Of a DNA stretch of 64,000 nt, positions 24,958 through 33,650 are shown in pieces. Origin of the DNA: Kerstersia similis (GTDB taxonomy: Bacteria; Pseudomonadota; Gammaproteobacteria; Burkholderiales; Burkholderiaceae_B); NCBI RefSeq assembly GCF_965139615.1, contig NZ_CBCSIQ010000023.1:4734-68733 (forward strand). The letters run 5' to 3'. A program made the translations under genes and the position numbers. Within the stretch, counting starts at the first letter, position 1. Every line of letters starts with the position of its first letter. The notes beneath the pieces were generated by a model. That model searched no databases, was not told the DNA's origin, and saw only the letters and a program-made list of their open reading frames with translations.

Positions 24958-27129
24958 TTAACCTTGCGCCTTGACCTTCAGCCGATAGGCGTGCAGCAGC
25001 GGCTCGGTGTAGCCGTTGGGCTGTTCACGGCCCTGAAAGACCAGGGCGCGGGCGGCCTGGAAGGCCAGTGAGGCATCGAAGTGGCCTGCCATCGGGCGAT
25101 AGAGCGGATCCCCTGCATTTTGCTGATCGACCACCGCCGCCATGCGGCGCAGCGTGGCGTCAACCTGTTCCGCACTGACAATCCCGTGGTGCAGCCAGTT
25201 GGCGATATGCTGGCTTGAAATGCGCAGCGTGGCGCGGTCTTCCATCAGGCCGATGTTGTTGATGTCCGGTACCTTGGAGCAGCCTACGCCCTGGTCCACC
25301 CAGCGCACGACATAGCCCAGTATCCCCTGGGCATTGTTATCCAGTTCCCGTTGGATGTCTTCGGCGCTCCAGTCCGGTTTGGCCACGACAGGGATCTGCA
25401 GCAGATCGTCCAGCAATGCATCGCGGACTTGCAGATAGGCGGTTTGCGCCAGTTCGCGCTGTACCGCCTGGACATTGACCTGGTGATAGTGAATGGCGTG
25501 CAGCACAGCCGCCGTGGGTGAGGGCACCCAGGCGGTATTGGCGCCAGCCTTGGGATGGGCGATTTTCTGTTCTAGCATGGCTGCCATCAGGTCAGGCATG
25601 GCCCACATGCCTTTACCGATCTGCGCCCGGCCGCCTAGGCCGGCATGCAGACCGGCCAGCACGTTGTTGCGTTCGTAGGCCTGGATCCAGGCCGAGTGTT
25701 TCATGTCGCCTTTGCGCAGAACCGGGCCGGCATTCATGATGCTGTGGATTTCATCACCGGTGCGATCCAGGAAACCGGTATTGATGAAGGCCACGCGGGC
25801 GGGCGCTGCAGCGATGCTGGCCAGCAGATTGACGCTGGTACGGCGCTCTTCATCCATGATGCCAAGCTTGACGGTGTTGCGCGGCAAGCCGAACAGGCCT
25901 TCGACGCGGGTGAAAAGCTCATCGGCAAAGCGGACTTCAGCCGGCCCGTGCATTTTCGGCTTCACGATATAGATGGAGCGGCGGCGGGAATTGCGCCCGC
26001 TGTGCAGGTCGGGCAGGGCGGCCAGCGTCGTGACGACGGCATCCAGAATCCCTTCGAAGATTTCCTCGCCTTGTGCGTCCAGGATGGCCGGGTTGCGCAT
26101 GAGGTGGCCGACGTTGCGGATGAACAGCAACGAGCGACCATGCAGCGTCAGTTTGCCGCCTTCGGGCGTGGTGTACTCGCGATCCGGGTTCAAGGCGCGA
26201 GTAAAGGTTTTGCCGTCCTTGCTGACCGATTCGGTCAGCGTGCCCAGAATCAGCCCCAGCCAGTTGCGGTAGATCTGGGTTTTGTCGGCGGCATCGACGG
26301 CGGCGACGGAGTCTTCGCAGTCGATGATGGTGCTGAGCGCCGCTTCCAGCACGATGTCCTTGATGTGGGCCGGATCGGTGCGGCCAATGGGATGCTCGCC
26401 ATCGAACTGGATTTCCAGGTGCAGCCCATTGTGCTGCAGCAACAGGGAGTGGGGGGCTTCGGCCGGACCCTGGTAGCCACGCAATTGGCCGGGGTCGCGC
26501 AGGGCGGTGACGGTGCTGCCCAGGCTGATCTGCAACTGGCCGTTGATGATGCGATAGCGCGTGGCCTCGGCATGTGAGCCTTGCTGCAAGGGGGCGGCTT
26601 CGTCAAGCAGTGTCCTGCCACGGGCAATGACCTGGGCGCCGCGTACCGGGTCATATCCCTTGGTGGGTGCACCGGCTTCGCGGGGAATGGCGTCCGTGCC
26701 GTACAGGGCGTCATACAGGCTGCCCCAGCGGGCATTGGCGGCGTTCAGGGCGTAACGGGCATTGCTGGCGGGCACCACCAGCTGCGGGCCGGCTTGCCGG
26801 GCGATTTCTTCATCGACGTCATCCGAGCCGGCAGACACGGCCTCGGGCAGGGGCTGCAGATAGCCGATGTTCTCCAGAAACGCGCGGTAGGCTGCCGTGT
26901 CGGTGACCGGGCCGGGATGCTGGGCATGCCATTGATCCAACTGCTGCTGCAGACGGTCGCGTTCAAGCAGCAATTGCTGGTTGCGTGGGGTGAGATCGTT
27001 GACGATGGCAGCAAAGCCCGCCCAGAACGTATCCGCTTGAACGTCGGCAGCCGGCAAGGCTTCGTTGGAAAGGAATTCGTCGAGTTCCCGCGCAATACGC
27101 AGGCCGTGACGCGAAATGCGATCAGACAT
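24958..27129 (-). CDS. glcB: Malate synthase G
   Basis: Condenses glyoxylate and acetyl-CoA to malate for growth on glyoxylate-yielding substrates or C2 compounds. The 723-residue length is that of the G isoform, not the shorter A form. Recognisable stretches are RSIYIVKPKMHGPAEV, KLGIMDEERRTSVNL, FINTGFLDRTGDEIHS, and VGCSKVPDINNIGLMEDRATLR near the C-terminus. The ATG at 27129 gives MSDRISRHGL and has GGTGGAG upstream; the extra 16 codons further upstream are unlikely. It is separated by 200 bases from the ABC transporter genes downstream. No isocitrate lyase gene is in the window. Confidence 0.97.
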   Translation of the reverse strand: MSDRISRHGLRIARELDEFLSNEALPAADVQADTFWAGFAAIVNDLTPRNQQLLLERDRLQQQLDQWHAQHPGPVTDTAAYRAFLENIGYLQPLPEAVSAGSDDVDEEIARQAGPQLVVPASNARYALNAANARWGSLYDALYGTDAIPREAGAPTKGYDPVRGAQVIARGRTLLDEAAPLQQGSHAEATRYRIINGQLQISLGSTVTALRDPGQLRGYQGPAEAPHSLLLQHNGLHLEIQFDGEHPIGRTDPAHIKDIVLEAALSTIIDCEDSVAAVDAADKTQIYRNWLGLILGTLTESVSKDGKTFTRALNPDREYTTPEGGKLTLHGRSLLFIRNVGHLMRNPAILDAQGEEIFEGILDAVVTTLAALPDLHSGRNSRRRSIYIVKPKMHGPAEVRFADELFTRVEGLFGLPRNTVKLGIMDEERRTSVNLLASIAAAPARVAFINTGFLDRTGDEIHSIMNAGPVLRKGDMKHSAWIQAYERNNVLAGLHAGLGGRAQIGKGMWAMPDLMAAMLEQKIAHPKAGANTAWVPSPTAAVLHAIHYHQVNVQAVQRELAQTAYLQVRDALLDDLLQIPVVAKPDWSAEDIQRELDNNAQGILGYVVRWVDQGVGCSKVPDINNIGLMEDRATLRISSQHIANWLHHGIVSAEQVDATLRRMAAVVDQQNAGDPLYRPMAGHFDASLAFQAARALVFQGREQPNGYTEPLLHAYRLKVKAQG

Positions 27130-27190
27130 TATTGACTCCACCTTGATTGAAACTCTTATCGCCACTGCATGTTGCATTGCAGCGAACGTC

Positions 27191-27211
27191 TTTCAGGCTT
27201 TTTACCTGAAA
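27191..27211. promoter_or_regulatory. Small inverted repeat upstream of glcB
   Basis: TTTCAGG (27191-27197) and CCTGAAA (27205-27211) around 7 bases, about 60 bases upstream of the malate synthase start. It may be a regulator binding site or a weak hairpin; nothing decides. Confidence 0.3.
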
Positions 27212-27334
27212 AGTATTTCGACGTATATGGTGAATGTCTTTTTTATGTATGAAATCAATGCCTTGCAGGGTGATTATTTCAGATGGTGAAGTGCGGTTGC
27301 ATGGCGTGGCATGGCGCTTGCCGTACTGCAGCAC

Positions 27335-28147
27335 TTAGCTTGCAGCGGCGCTGCGCCGGAAACTATCGCTACCCAGATAGGCGCGCCGTACCAGGGGGTC
27401 TGCTGCAATGGCGTTCGGGGTGTCCAGTGCAATCAGGCGGCCCTGGGCCAGTACGGCAACGCGGCTGGCATGGCGAAACACGACATCCAGGCTGTGCTCG
27501 GTAAAAAGCACCGCCAGCTGACGCTGTTCGACCAGCGAACGAACCAGATCCATCAGGGCGTGGCGCTCTGCGCTGTTCATGCCGGCGGCCGGTTCATCCA
27601 TCAGCAGCAAACGCGGGGCGTGGGCCAGCGCTAGCGCCAGTTCCAGACGTTTGACGTCGCCGTAGGTCAGAACGCCTGCAGGGCGCCCGGCCTGATCTTC
27701 CAGCCCGACTTGCGCCAGCAGGGCAAGCGCTTCTTCGGGCTGGTAGCGGTCTGCGCGCCGCCAGAGGCGCATCAGGCGGTGGTCGCGTGACAGCAGCGCA
27801 GCCTGGACGTTTTCCTGTGCGCTCAGCGTGGCAAAGGTGGCTGCCGTCTGAAATGTGCGGCCTATCCCCAGGCGCCATATGGCCTGTGGGCTGAGTCGCG
27901 TCAGCTCCTGGCCATCAAATCTGACGGAGCCGGCAGTGGGCCGGGCCTGGCCGCCGAGAATGTTGAAGCAGGTCGATTTACCCGCGCCATTGGGGCCGAT
28001 CAGGGCCAGTATTTCACCTGCTTGCAGATCGAAGGAAATCCCATCAAGCGCGGTGACGCCGCCGAAAACCTGCCGCAAGCCATTCACCTGCAACAGCGGA
28101 ACGGCAGAGGTTTGGAGTAGCTCGGGAGGGGGCAGTGGTTCAGGCAT
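27335..28147 (-). CDS. livG: ABC transporter ATP-binding protein, LivG type
   Basis: 270 residues. Energises a branched-chain amino acid/amide-type importer. Walker A GPNGAGKST (51-59), a signature region LTYGDVKRLELALAL in the place of LSGGQ, Walker B LLLMDEPAAGM, and the switch His in FTEHSLDV are all present. The start at 28147 overlaps the end of the permease gene by 8 bases, indicating translational coupling. LivG proteins normally act with a second ATPase, LivF; none follows here. Confidence 0.93.
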   Translation of the reverse strand: MPEPLPPPELLQTSAVPLLQVNGLRQVFGGVTALDGISFDLQAGEILALIGPNGAGKSTCFNILGGQARPTAGSVRFDGQELTRLSPQAIWRLGIGRTFQTAATFATLSAQENVQAALLSRDHRLMRLWRRADRYQPEEALALLAQVGLEDQAGRPAGVLTYGDVKRLELALALAHAPRLLLMDEPAAGMNSAERHALMDLVRSLVEQRQLAVLFTEHSLDVVFRHASRVAVLAQGRLIALDTPNAIAADPLVRRAYLGSDSFRRSAAAS

Positions 28148-30050
28148 GCGAAGCTCCCTGCGCAAGCGCGGCCTGCTTGCGTGCGCCCAGCAGGCCGCCG
28201 GGCAACAAGACGACCAGCAGCAGGATGATGAGGCCCAGCACCGCATGCCAGTATTCGGTAACACGGGCAACGGTATCGTGCAGCCAGGTGTAGGCGCTGG
28301 CGCCGGCCAGCGGCCCTGCCAGCGCGTTCAGGCCGCCCAGCATGACCATCACCAGGCCATCGACGGAGCGGCCGACGGCCAGGACATCAGGCGCGATGCT
28401 GCCTTTGGAAAAGGCGTAGAGCGAGCCTGCCATGCCAGCAAAAAAAGCGGCGGCAATAAAGCCGGCCCATTGCAGATTGCGGGTGTCCATGCCCAGGGCC
28501 TGGGCGCGGGCGCTATGGTCGCGGGTGGCGCGCAGCCCCAGCCCCAGCGGCGAGAAAATCAGCTTGCGCAGCAGGAAAATACATAGAGCGCAAGCGGCCA
28601 GGCTGAGGTAGTAATAGGCTTGGGGCGTATCCAGCCAGGGGGGCGGCCAGAGGCCGATCAGGCCATTGCTGCCGCCCGTCAGGCTATCGAACTGGTAGGC
28701 CAGCGCCCAAATGATTTGTGCGCAAGCCAAGGTCAGCATGGCCATATAGACGCCAGACAGACGTACGCAGAACCAGCCGAACAGCAAGGCGGCCAGTACC
28801 GCCAGCAATGGCCCCAGCAATAGCGCGGCTTCCATGGGCAAGCCTGCGTGAATGGCGGCGAAGGCCGCGCCATAGGCGCCCAGGCCGAACCAGGCGGCGT
28901 GGCCGAAAGAATGCATGCCGGATGGGCCGATGAGAAAATGCAGGCTGGCGGCAAACAGGGCGGCGATCAGGATATCCGTGCCCAGAATGGTCAGATAGGG
29001 CCAGGTGTCGGCGAGCAGCGGCAAGGCCGCGAGGATGGCCAGCAATGCCAGATAAACCAGCCGCAGGCGCGGGCCGGCAGGCCGCAATGCCGCGGCGCCG
29101 CGTTCGGGGGCGGGCGGCGGCAGAGGTTTGCCCAGCAAGCCCCAGGGGCGCCATACCAGCACCAGCGCCATGACGATGAACTCGGCTGCCAGGGTCAGGC
29201 GCGACAGGCTGAAAACCTGGCCGGCAACGGTGATGTCGCCGATGAAAATGCATAGTGCCTTGATTTCGCAGATGAGCAGCGCCGCCAGGAATGCACCAGG
29301 GATGGAACCCAGGCCGCCGACGACCACTACGACAAAGGCGCTGGCGATGACTTCGATATCCAGGCTGAGTGTGGCGGGCGTGCGGGGGGCAGCCAGCGCG
29401 CCACCCAGGCCGGCGAGAAATGCACCCAGCACGAAGGCGCTGGTAAAGAGCAGCGCCTGGTTCACGCCCAAGGCGGATAGCATGTCGCGGTTTTCCGCGG
29501 CGGCGCGCAGCAGCATGCCCCAGCGGGTGCGTTGCTGCAGCAACCAGAGCAAGCCCAGCACGGCCGGCCCGGCCAGGATCAGGAAAAGATCATAGGCGGG
29601 GAAGCGGCGGCCCAGCAATTCAATGGCATGGCCCAGCCCCGGCGCTCGCGCAGCGAACTGGTCCGCCGGCCCCCAAATGGCCAGTGCCAGGTCGCCGAGC
29701 AGCAGCACGAACGCGAAGGTGGCCAGGAGTTGAAACAGCTCGGGCGCGCGATAGATACGGCGCAGGACCACGATTTCCAGCAGCCCGCCCAGCAGCCCGA
29801 TGGCCAGGGCCGCCAGGGGCAGCGCCAGCCAATAGGCAGCTCCTTCCCAGGCGGTACCGCTGCTCCAGTTTGTCGCATACCGGGTCAGGCTGACGGCCAG
29901 GTACATGCCCAGCATATAGAACGAGCCGTGGGCGAAATTGACGATGCGGGTGACGCCGAAGACCAGCGATAGCCCGGCAGCCACCAGGAAAAGCGCACTG
30001 GCGTCGGCCAGGCCGTTGAGCAGCTGCAGCAGCAGCCCGCTGAAACTCAT
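28140..30050 (-). CDS. Fused ABC transporter permease (LivH-LivM)
   Basis: 636 residues, about twice a normal permease, with two sets of membrane helices. The N-terminal half (to about 300) is LivH-like, with GLSLVFGVTRIVNFAHGSFYMLG and LGSIPGAFLAALLI. The C-terminal half (about 320-630) is LivM-like, with SFGHAAWFGLGAYGAAFAAIHAG and the EAA-loop region GLGLRATRDHSARAQALGMD. Both halves are intact and in one frame, so this is a true fusion. It overlaps livG by 8 bases and the binding-protein gene by 4 bases (ATGA). Confidence 0.92.
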   Translation of the reverse strand: MSFSGLLLQLLNGLADASALFLVAAGLSLVFGVTRIVNFAHGSFYMLGMYLAVSLTRYATNWSSGTAWEGAAYWLALPLAALAIGLLGGLLEIVVLRRIYRAPELFQLLATFAFVLLLGDLALAIWGPADQFAARAPGLGHAIELLGRRFPAYDLFLILAGPAVLGLLWLLQQRTRWGMLLRAAAENRDMLSALGVNQALLFTSAFVLGAFLAGLGGALAAPRTPATLSLDIEVIASAFVVVVVGGLGSIPGAFLAALLICEIKALCIFIGDITVAGQVFSLSRLTLAAEFIVMALVLVWRPWGLLGKPLPPPAPERGAAALRPAGPRLRLVYLALLAILAALPLLADTWPYLTILGTDILIAALFAASLHFLIGPSGMHSFGHAAWFGLGAYGAAFAAIHAGLPMEAALLLGPLLAVLAALLFGWFCVRLSGVYMAMLTLACAQIIWALAYQFDSLTGGSNGLIGLWPPPWLDTPQAYYYLSLAACALCIFLLRKLIFSPLGLGLRATRDHSARAQALGMDTRNLQWAGFIAAAFFAGMAGSLYAFSKGSIAPDVLAVGRSVDGLVMVMLGGLNALAGPLAGASAYTWLHDTVARVTEYWHAVLGLIILLLVVLLPGGLLGARKQAALAQGASHA

Positions 30051-31258
30051 CGCGGTGCAGTCCTCAGTTGGCGGACGGTCTCATCGCTGGGCTGCAGCGT
30101 GGCGCCATCCAGGTAGCGGATATTGCGCATGACGCCTTCGCCATTTTCGAGATCGGTGGTGCCTACATAGACGCCCAGCGTCGATTGGTGATCGAGGTCG
30201 CGATATTCGATGGGGCCGTAGGGGCTGTCCAGTTGAAGGCCGCGAAAGGCCTGGATCAGTGCTTCCGTATCGGTGCTGCCGGCTTTCTCGATACCAGCGG
30301 CCAGCGACATCAGCGAGGCGTAGCCGACCACGGAGCCGACCTTGGGATTCTGCTTGAAGCGTTCCTGGTAGGCTTTGACGAAAGCCTGGTTCTGCGGGGT
30401 GTCGATGGCATACCAGGGGTAGCCGGTCACAATCCAGCCCTTGGGGGTTTCCGCACCCAGCGCTTCCAGGTATTCGGGTTCGCCAGAGAGAACCGAGACC
30501 ACATCGCGGCCTTCAAACAAGCCTCGGGTATTGCCCTCGCGCACGAAGCGCGTCAGGTCGGCTGCGAACAGGACGTTGAAAATGGCGTCAGGCTTGGCGT
30601 CGGCCAAGGCTTGCACCACGGGGCCGGCATCGAGCTTATTGAGCGGCGTGGCGATTTCAGCCACGAACTCGACATCCGGCTGGGCGGCGCGCAGCATCTC
30701 CTTGAATGTGGCGACAGCCGATTGCCCATATTCATAGTCGGGATAGACGATGGCCCAGCGTTTTTTCTTCAGGGCGATGGCTTCGGGCGCCAGCGCCGCG
30801 ACATGCATCCAGGTTGAAGGACGCAGCCGGAAGGTGTAGCGGTTGCCATTACCCCAGGTAATCTTGTCGGTCAGGGGTTCTGCTGCCAGGAAAAAGACCT
30901 TGCGCTGTCGGGCGAAGTCCGTCAGTGCCAGTCCGGTATGCGATAGAAAGCCGCCGAACAGTACCTCTACGCGTTCACGCGACAGCAGTTCCTGGGCGGC
31001 ACGTACGGATTCACCCGGATTGGCATTGTCGTCACGCCAGACGACTTCCACCGGGCGACCCAGGATGCCGCCACGGGCATTGATTTCCTCTCGTGCCAGT
31101 TCCCAGCCCAGTTTGTAGGGCTCGAGAAAGGCCGGGATAGCTTTATAGCTATTGACTTCACCGATGCGTAGCGGCTTTTCGGCTGAAGCCTGGAAGGCGG
31201 TCAGGGCCAAGGATGAGCCGAGCAGCAGGCTCCGGGCAAGACGGCGAAGTCGGGACAT
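30047..31258 (-). CDS. Periplasmic substrate-binding protein, LivJ/type 1 family
   Basis: 403 residues with a signal peptide (about 1-26, ending in QASA) followed by mature KPLRIGEVNSYKAIPAFLEPYKLG. Two-lobed periplasmic binding protein of the branched-chain amino acid/amide class; the true ligand is unknown. Characteristic stretches are NARGGILGRPVEVVWRDD and VGSVVGYASLM. The ATG at 31258 is preferred; a TTG five codons upstream is an alternative. It is the first gene of the transporter operon and overlaps the fused permease gene by 4 bases. Confidence 0.92.
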   Translation of the reverse strand: MSRLRRLARSLLLGSSLALTAFQASAEKPLRIGEVNSYKAIPAFLEPYKLGWELAREEINARGGILGRPVEVVWRDDNANPGESVRAAQELLSRERVEVLFGGFLSHTGLALTDFARQRKVFFLAAEPLTDKITWGNGNRYTFRLRPSTWMHVAALAPEAIALKKKRWAIVYPDYEYGQSAVATFKEMLRAAQPDVEFVAEIATPLNKLDAGPVVQALADAKPDAIFNVLFAADLTRFVREGNTRGLFEGRDVVSVLSGEPEYLEALGAETPKGWIVTGYPWYAIDTPQNQAFVKAYQERFKQNPKVGSVVGYASLMSLAAGIEKAGSTDTEALIQAFRGLQLDSPYGPIEYRDLDHQSTLGVYVGTTDLENGEGVMRNIRYLDGATLQPSDETVRQLRTAPR

Positions 31259-31414
31259 GATGGCAGCGTCCAAGAGTTATCATCAATGTAAGTATAAGTC
31301 CCGTGCGGGTCTGGACGGGAAACTGAATGATAAGGGATAACCCTTGTTTTCGGTCTGGAAACTGGACGCCGTACGCCTGATATCGTGGAAAATCAGGCGG
31401 CAGAATCAGGCAGC

Positions 31415-31449
31415 AGAAAAGGAAAAGGCCCTGCAAAAACAGGGCCTTT
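31415..31449 (-). terminator. Rho-independent terminator of rpmB-rpmG
   Basis: AAAGGCCCTG (31424-31433) pairs with CAGGGCCTTT (31440-31449). On the minus strand it is followed by TTCCTTTTC. It lies just past the rpmG stop and separates the ribosomal genes from the transporter genes. Confidence 0.85.
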
Positions 31450-31471
31450 CAGGCTGGCGTAGCGCAGAGGC

Positions 31472-31639
31472 TTACTTCAGCTTGGTTTCCTTGTAGTCCA
31501 CGTGCTTGCGAGCGACGGGATCGAACTTCTTGATCAGCATCTTCTCGGGCATGTTGCGCTTGTTTTTGCTGGTCGTGTAGAAGTGACCGGTGCCGGCAGT
31601 GGATTCCAGCTTGATCTTTTCGCGAATACCTTTGGCCAT
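31472..31639 (-). CDS. rpmG: Ribosomal protein L33
   Basis: 55 residues of the large ribosomal subunit: MAKGIREKIKLEST, then GHFYTTSKNKRN and the Lys-rich end DYKETKLK. It matches bacterial L33 in length and in its basic, Lys-rich composition, and it lacks the zinc-binding Cys pairs of the C+ form, so it is the zinc-independent type. AGGAGC precedes the ATG. It follows rpmB by 32 bases in the conserved rpmB-rpmG order and is closed by a strong terminator. Confidence 0.97.
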   Translation of the reverse strand: MAKGIREKIKLESTAGTGHFYTTSKNKRNMPEKMLIKKFDPVARKHVDYKETKLK

Positions 31640-31671
31640 GGTGAGCTCCTAGTGAAATGCAGCTTGGCTGC

Positions 31672-31908
31672 TTAGGCGGCTTGGCCGCGGGCACGCATGT
31701 CGGCCAGAACGGCGTCGATACCGTGCTTGTCGATGGTACGCAGGGCGCTGGCGGAAACGCGCAGACGAACCCAGCGGTTCTCGCTTTCAACCCAGAACCG
31801 GCGCGATTGCAGGTTGGGCAGGAAACGGCGTTTGGTCTTGTTGTTCGCGTGCGAAACGTTGTTGCCCACCGCTGGGCCCTTGCCGGTCACTTGGCATACG
31901 CGTGCCAT
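31672..31908 (-). CDS. rpmB: Ribosomal protein L28
   Basis: 78 residues: MARVCQVTGKGPAVGNN, NNKTKRRFLPNL, then RFWVESENRWVRLRVSA. This is the standard L28 sequence pattern and length. The open frame extends well upstream but only this ATG gives the family N-terminus. A near-consensus promoter lies about 240 bases upstream on the same strand, and rpmG is downstream in the same transcript. Confidence 0.98.
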   Translation of the reverse strand: MARVCQVTGKGPAVGNNVSHANNKTKRRFLPNLQSRRFWVESENRWVRLRVSASALRTIDKHGIDAVLADMRARGQAA

Positions 31909-32148
31909 GGTTGCACCTCTAGTCAATAAATGTCGCTGCCAACCATGTTTCAGGCTGGTCGCCCCGCCATGGTGGCCAGGCTGCAGGCGTCTGTTGAATA
32001 TAAAAACCCGTTGTGCGCTGTCATGGCGCGGTGATCGCGCTACAGCACCGCATTCGCGGGGGCGCCAGCAGGACCCATAAGGGTCAGGGATGAGGCGCCA
32101 GCTCAAAAATACGGCTCGGGACACAAATCGTGTCTCGTAAAGACGGCT

Positions 32149-32178
32149 ATTCTACTACGGTGGGCTAGTGCTTGACAA
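32149..32178 (-). promoter_or_regulatory. Sigma-70-type promoter for rpmB-rpmG
   Basis: On the minus strand: TTGTCA (-35, plus-strand 32173-32178), an 18-base spacer and TAGAAT (-10, 32149-32154). It points toward rpmB with a long leader of about 240 bases. Confidence 0.6.
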
Positions 32179-32241
32179 GTTGTGTTGTTCTCGCCACGCA
32201 TTGAAGCCTATGGTTCAAGCACGGCGCGGCTTACGGGGCGT

Positions 32242-33327
32242 TCAGGTGGGCGTGTCGATGTCGTCCCAAGGGGTGCCCGCATCATTCTGGAAGCCGGTCA
32301 GCCAGTTCAGGGCATGGTGGCGTTCCATCACGATGTCGCCATTGATGCCTGCCGGCGCAATATTCTGCTTTCCGGCCTGACGGACGATCCAGTGCTGGCG
32401 CCAGACGATGTCCAGCGCATCCAGAATTTCATCGGTAGGCCGCAGGCACGCGGCCTGGCGGAACGCGGCATCCTCGGCCAGGCGCAGCACGGTGTGCGAC
32501 AAGGCCTGCGGTTGTGCTGCCGAAGTGGCCTCTGCCGGATCCATCTCGGCCAGTGAGAGCGCCCAGAGCAGGATCCGCAGCGCTTCGTAGCGCCACACCA
32601 GATTGTTGGCGGTTTCAGCCTGGGCCGAGGCGGTTTCCGGACTGTCCGGGGTCGCGTCCAGGAATTCGCTTTCCAGGGGGCTGAGGGCCGCGACGCCGTC
32701 GGGGTTGCGGGCGCGCATGATGGCTGCGAAGCCGAAGTCGCCATTGAGCATGGCCTCGGCGTGCGCCGCGACGCAGAACAAGGCCATGGCGCGCTGCACG
32801 ACCTGCGCGGCGGCGGGCAGGGCGGCCTCGTCCACGCCCAACGAGGGCGGCATGCCGGCAGGCGGCGCGGGGCGCGCCTGTTCCAGCAGGGCGAGGGTGC
32901 GGGCGCGCCGCTGCAGGGCGTCAGGCGGATAGGGCAGCCGCGCTTCGTCGTCGGCTTCGCCATCGGCTGCCATCAGAATACGCAGGGCCGGGTCGCGCAC
33001 CGAGCCATCGGGCAGGAACAGGATGGCATTGGCGCGGTAGGCCCATTCCTGCATGCCGGCCAGCGCATGGCTGTCGCTGCTGTCGATGGTGAAACTGGCC
33101 TGCTGGCCGACACGCTGGATATGGCGCCACAGATGGTAGCGCCGCGCGCTCATGTTGCCATCCCCCCGGTTCATGACATAGCCGACGAAGCCTTGCAGGT
33201 GCGGCGCCAGCTCCGGGTCGTCCAATCCACGGCAACCCAGCATCTCGTGGGGAAAATCCAGGGCAGGCAGGTTTTGTACGGTTGCGTAGGCGTTGATGGG
33301 CAGGCGTTCTGCCGGGGTGGCGCTCAT
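32242..33327 (-). CDS. DUF4272-family protein, function unknown
   Basis: 361 residues, no signal peptide or membrane helix, Ala/Leu-rich and acidic. The C-terminal half has the DUF4272-like pattern: RAMALFCVAAHAEAML, then VWRYEALRILLWALSLAEM, RPTDEILDALDIVWRQHW and a closing HHALNWLTGF. The N-terminal half (PDGSVRDPALRILM and the preceding region) may be a second domain. AAGGA precedes the ATG at 33327. It is divergent from icd and has no operon partner, so its role cannot be inferred from context. Confidence 0.75.
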   Translation of the reverse strand: MSATPAERLPINAYATVQNLPALDFPHEMLGCRGLDDPELAPHLQGFVGYVMNRGDGNMSARRYHLWRHIQRVGQQASFTIDSSDSHALAGMQEWAYRANAILFLPDGSVRDPALRILMAADGEADDEARLPYPPDALQRRARTLALLEQARPAPPAGMPPSLGVDEAALPAAAQVVQRAMALFCVAAHAEAMLNGDFGFAAIMRARNPDGVAALSPLESEFLDATPDSPETASAQAETANNLVWRYEALRILLWALSLAEMDPAEATSAAQPQALSHTVLRLAEDAAFRQAACLRPTDEILDALDIVWRQHWIVRQAGKQNIAPAGINGDIVMERHHALNWLTGFQNDAGTPWDDIDTPT

Positions 33328-33650
33328 ATTTTTTTCCTTGCCCGGGCGACAGGCATGCAGTGATGGCCGGTCAAGGTGATCGCAGCCTGGAACGACCTGA
33401 ATTGTGCCAGTCAGATGGGTCAGTCCGATGGCAGAGTCAGTCTTCTTTATGGTGAGGGAATGTGTCCTTTGTGCACCGGGGTCGCCATGGCGCCGCGGTT
33501 GACGGCGCAATCGGCGGATGCAGGATAAAATCAGCGATCATTCTGCCTGGCCACGCCGCTTGCGGCGCACAGGAGGGAAGGTACGGCCTTGGGGGTCGTC
33601 CGGATGGCCGGCAGTGTCGCACAAGCATCGAACCAAGCATACGAGCGCCT
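33328..33650. other. Divergent intergenic region before icd
   Basis: 323 bases between the DUF4272 gene and icd. It should contain both promoters. TTGACG (33499) and TAAAAT (33526) are present but 21 bases apart, so they are not a convincing pair. No gene is seen. Confidence 0.45.

Noticed and set aside
33499..33531. TTGACG and TAAAAT as an icd promoter
   Set aside because: The spacer is 21 bases, too long for a normal sigma-70 promoter.
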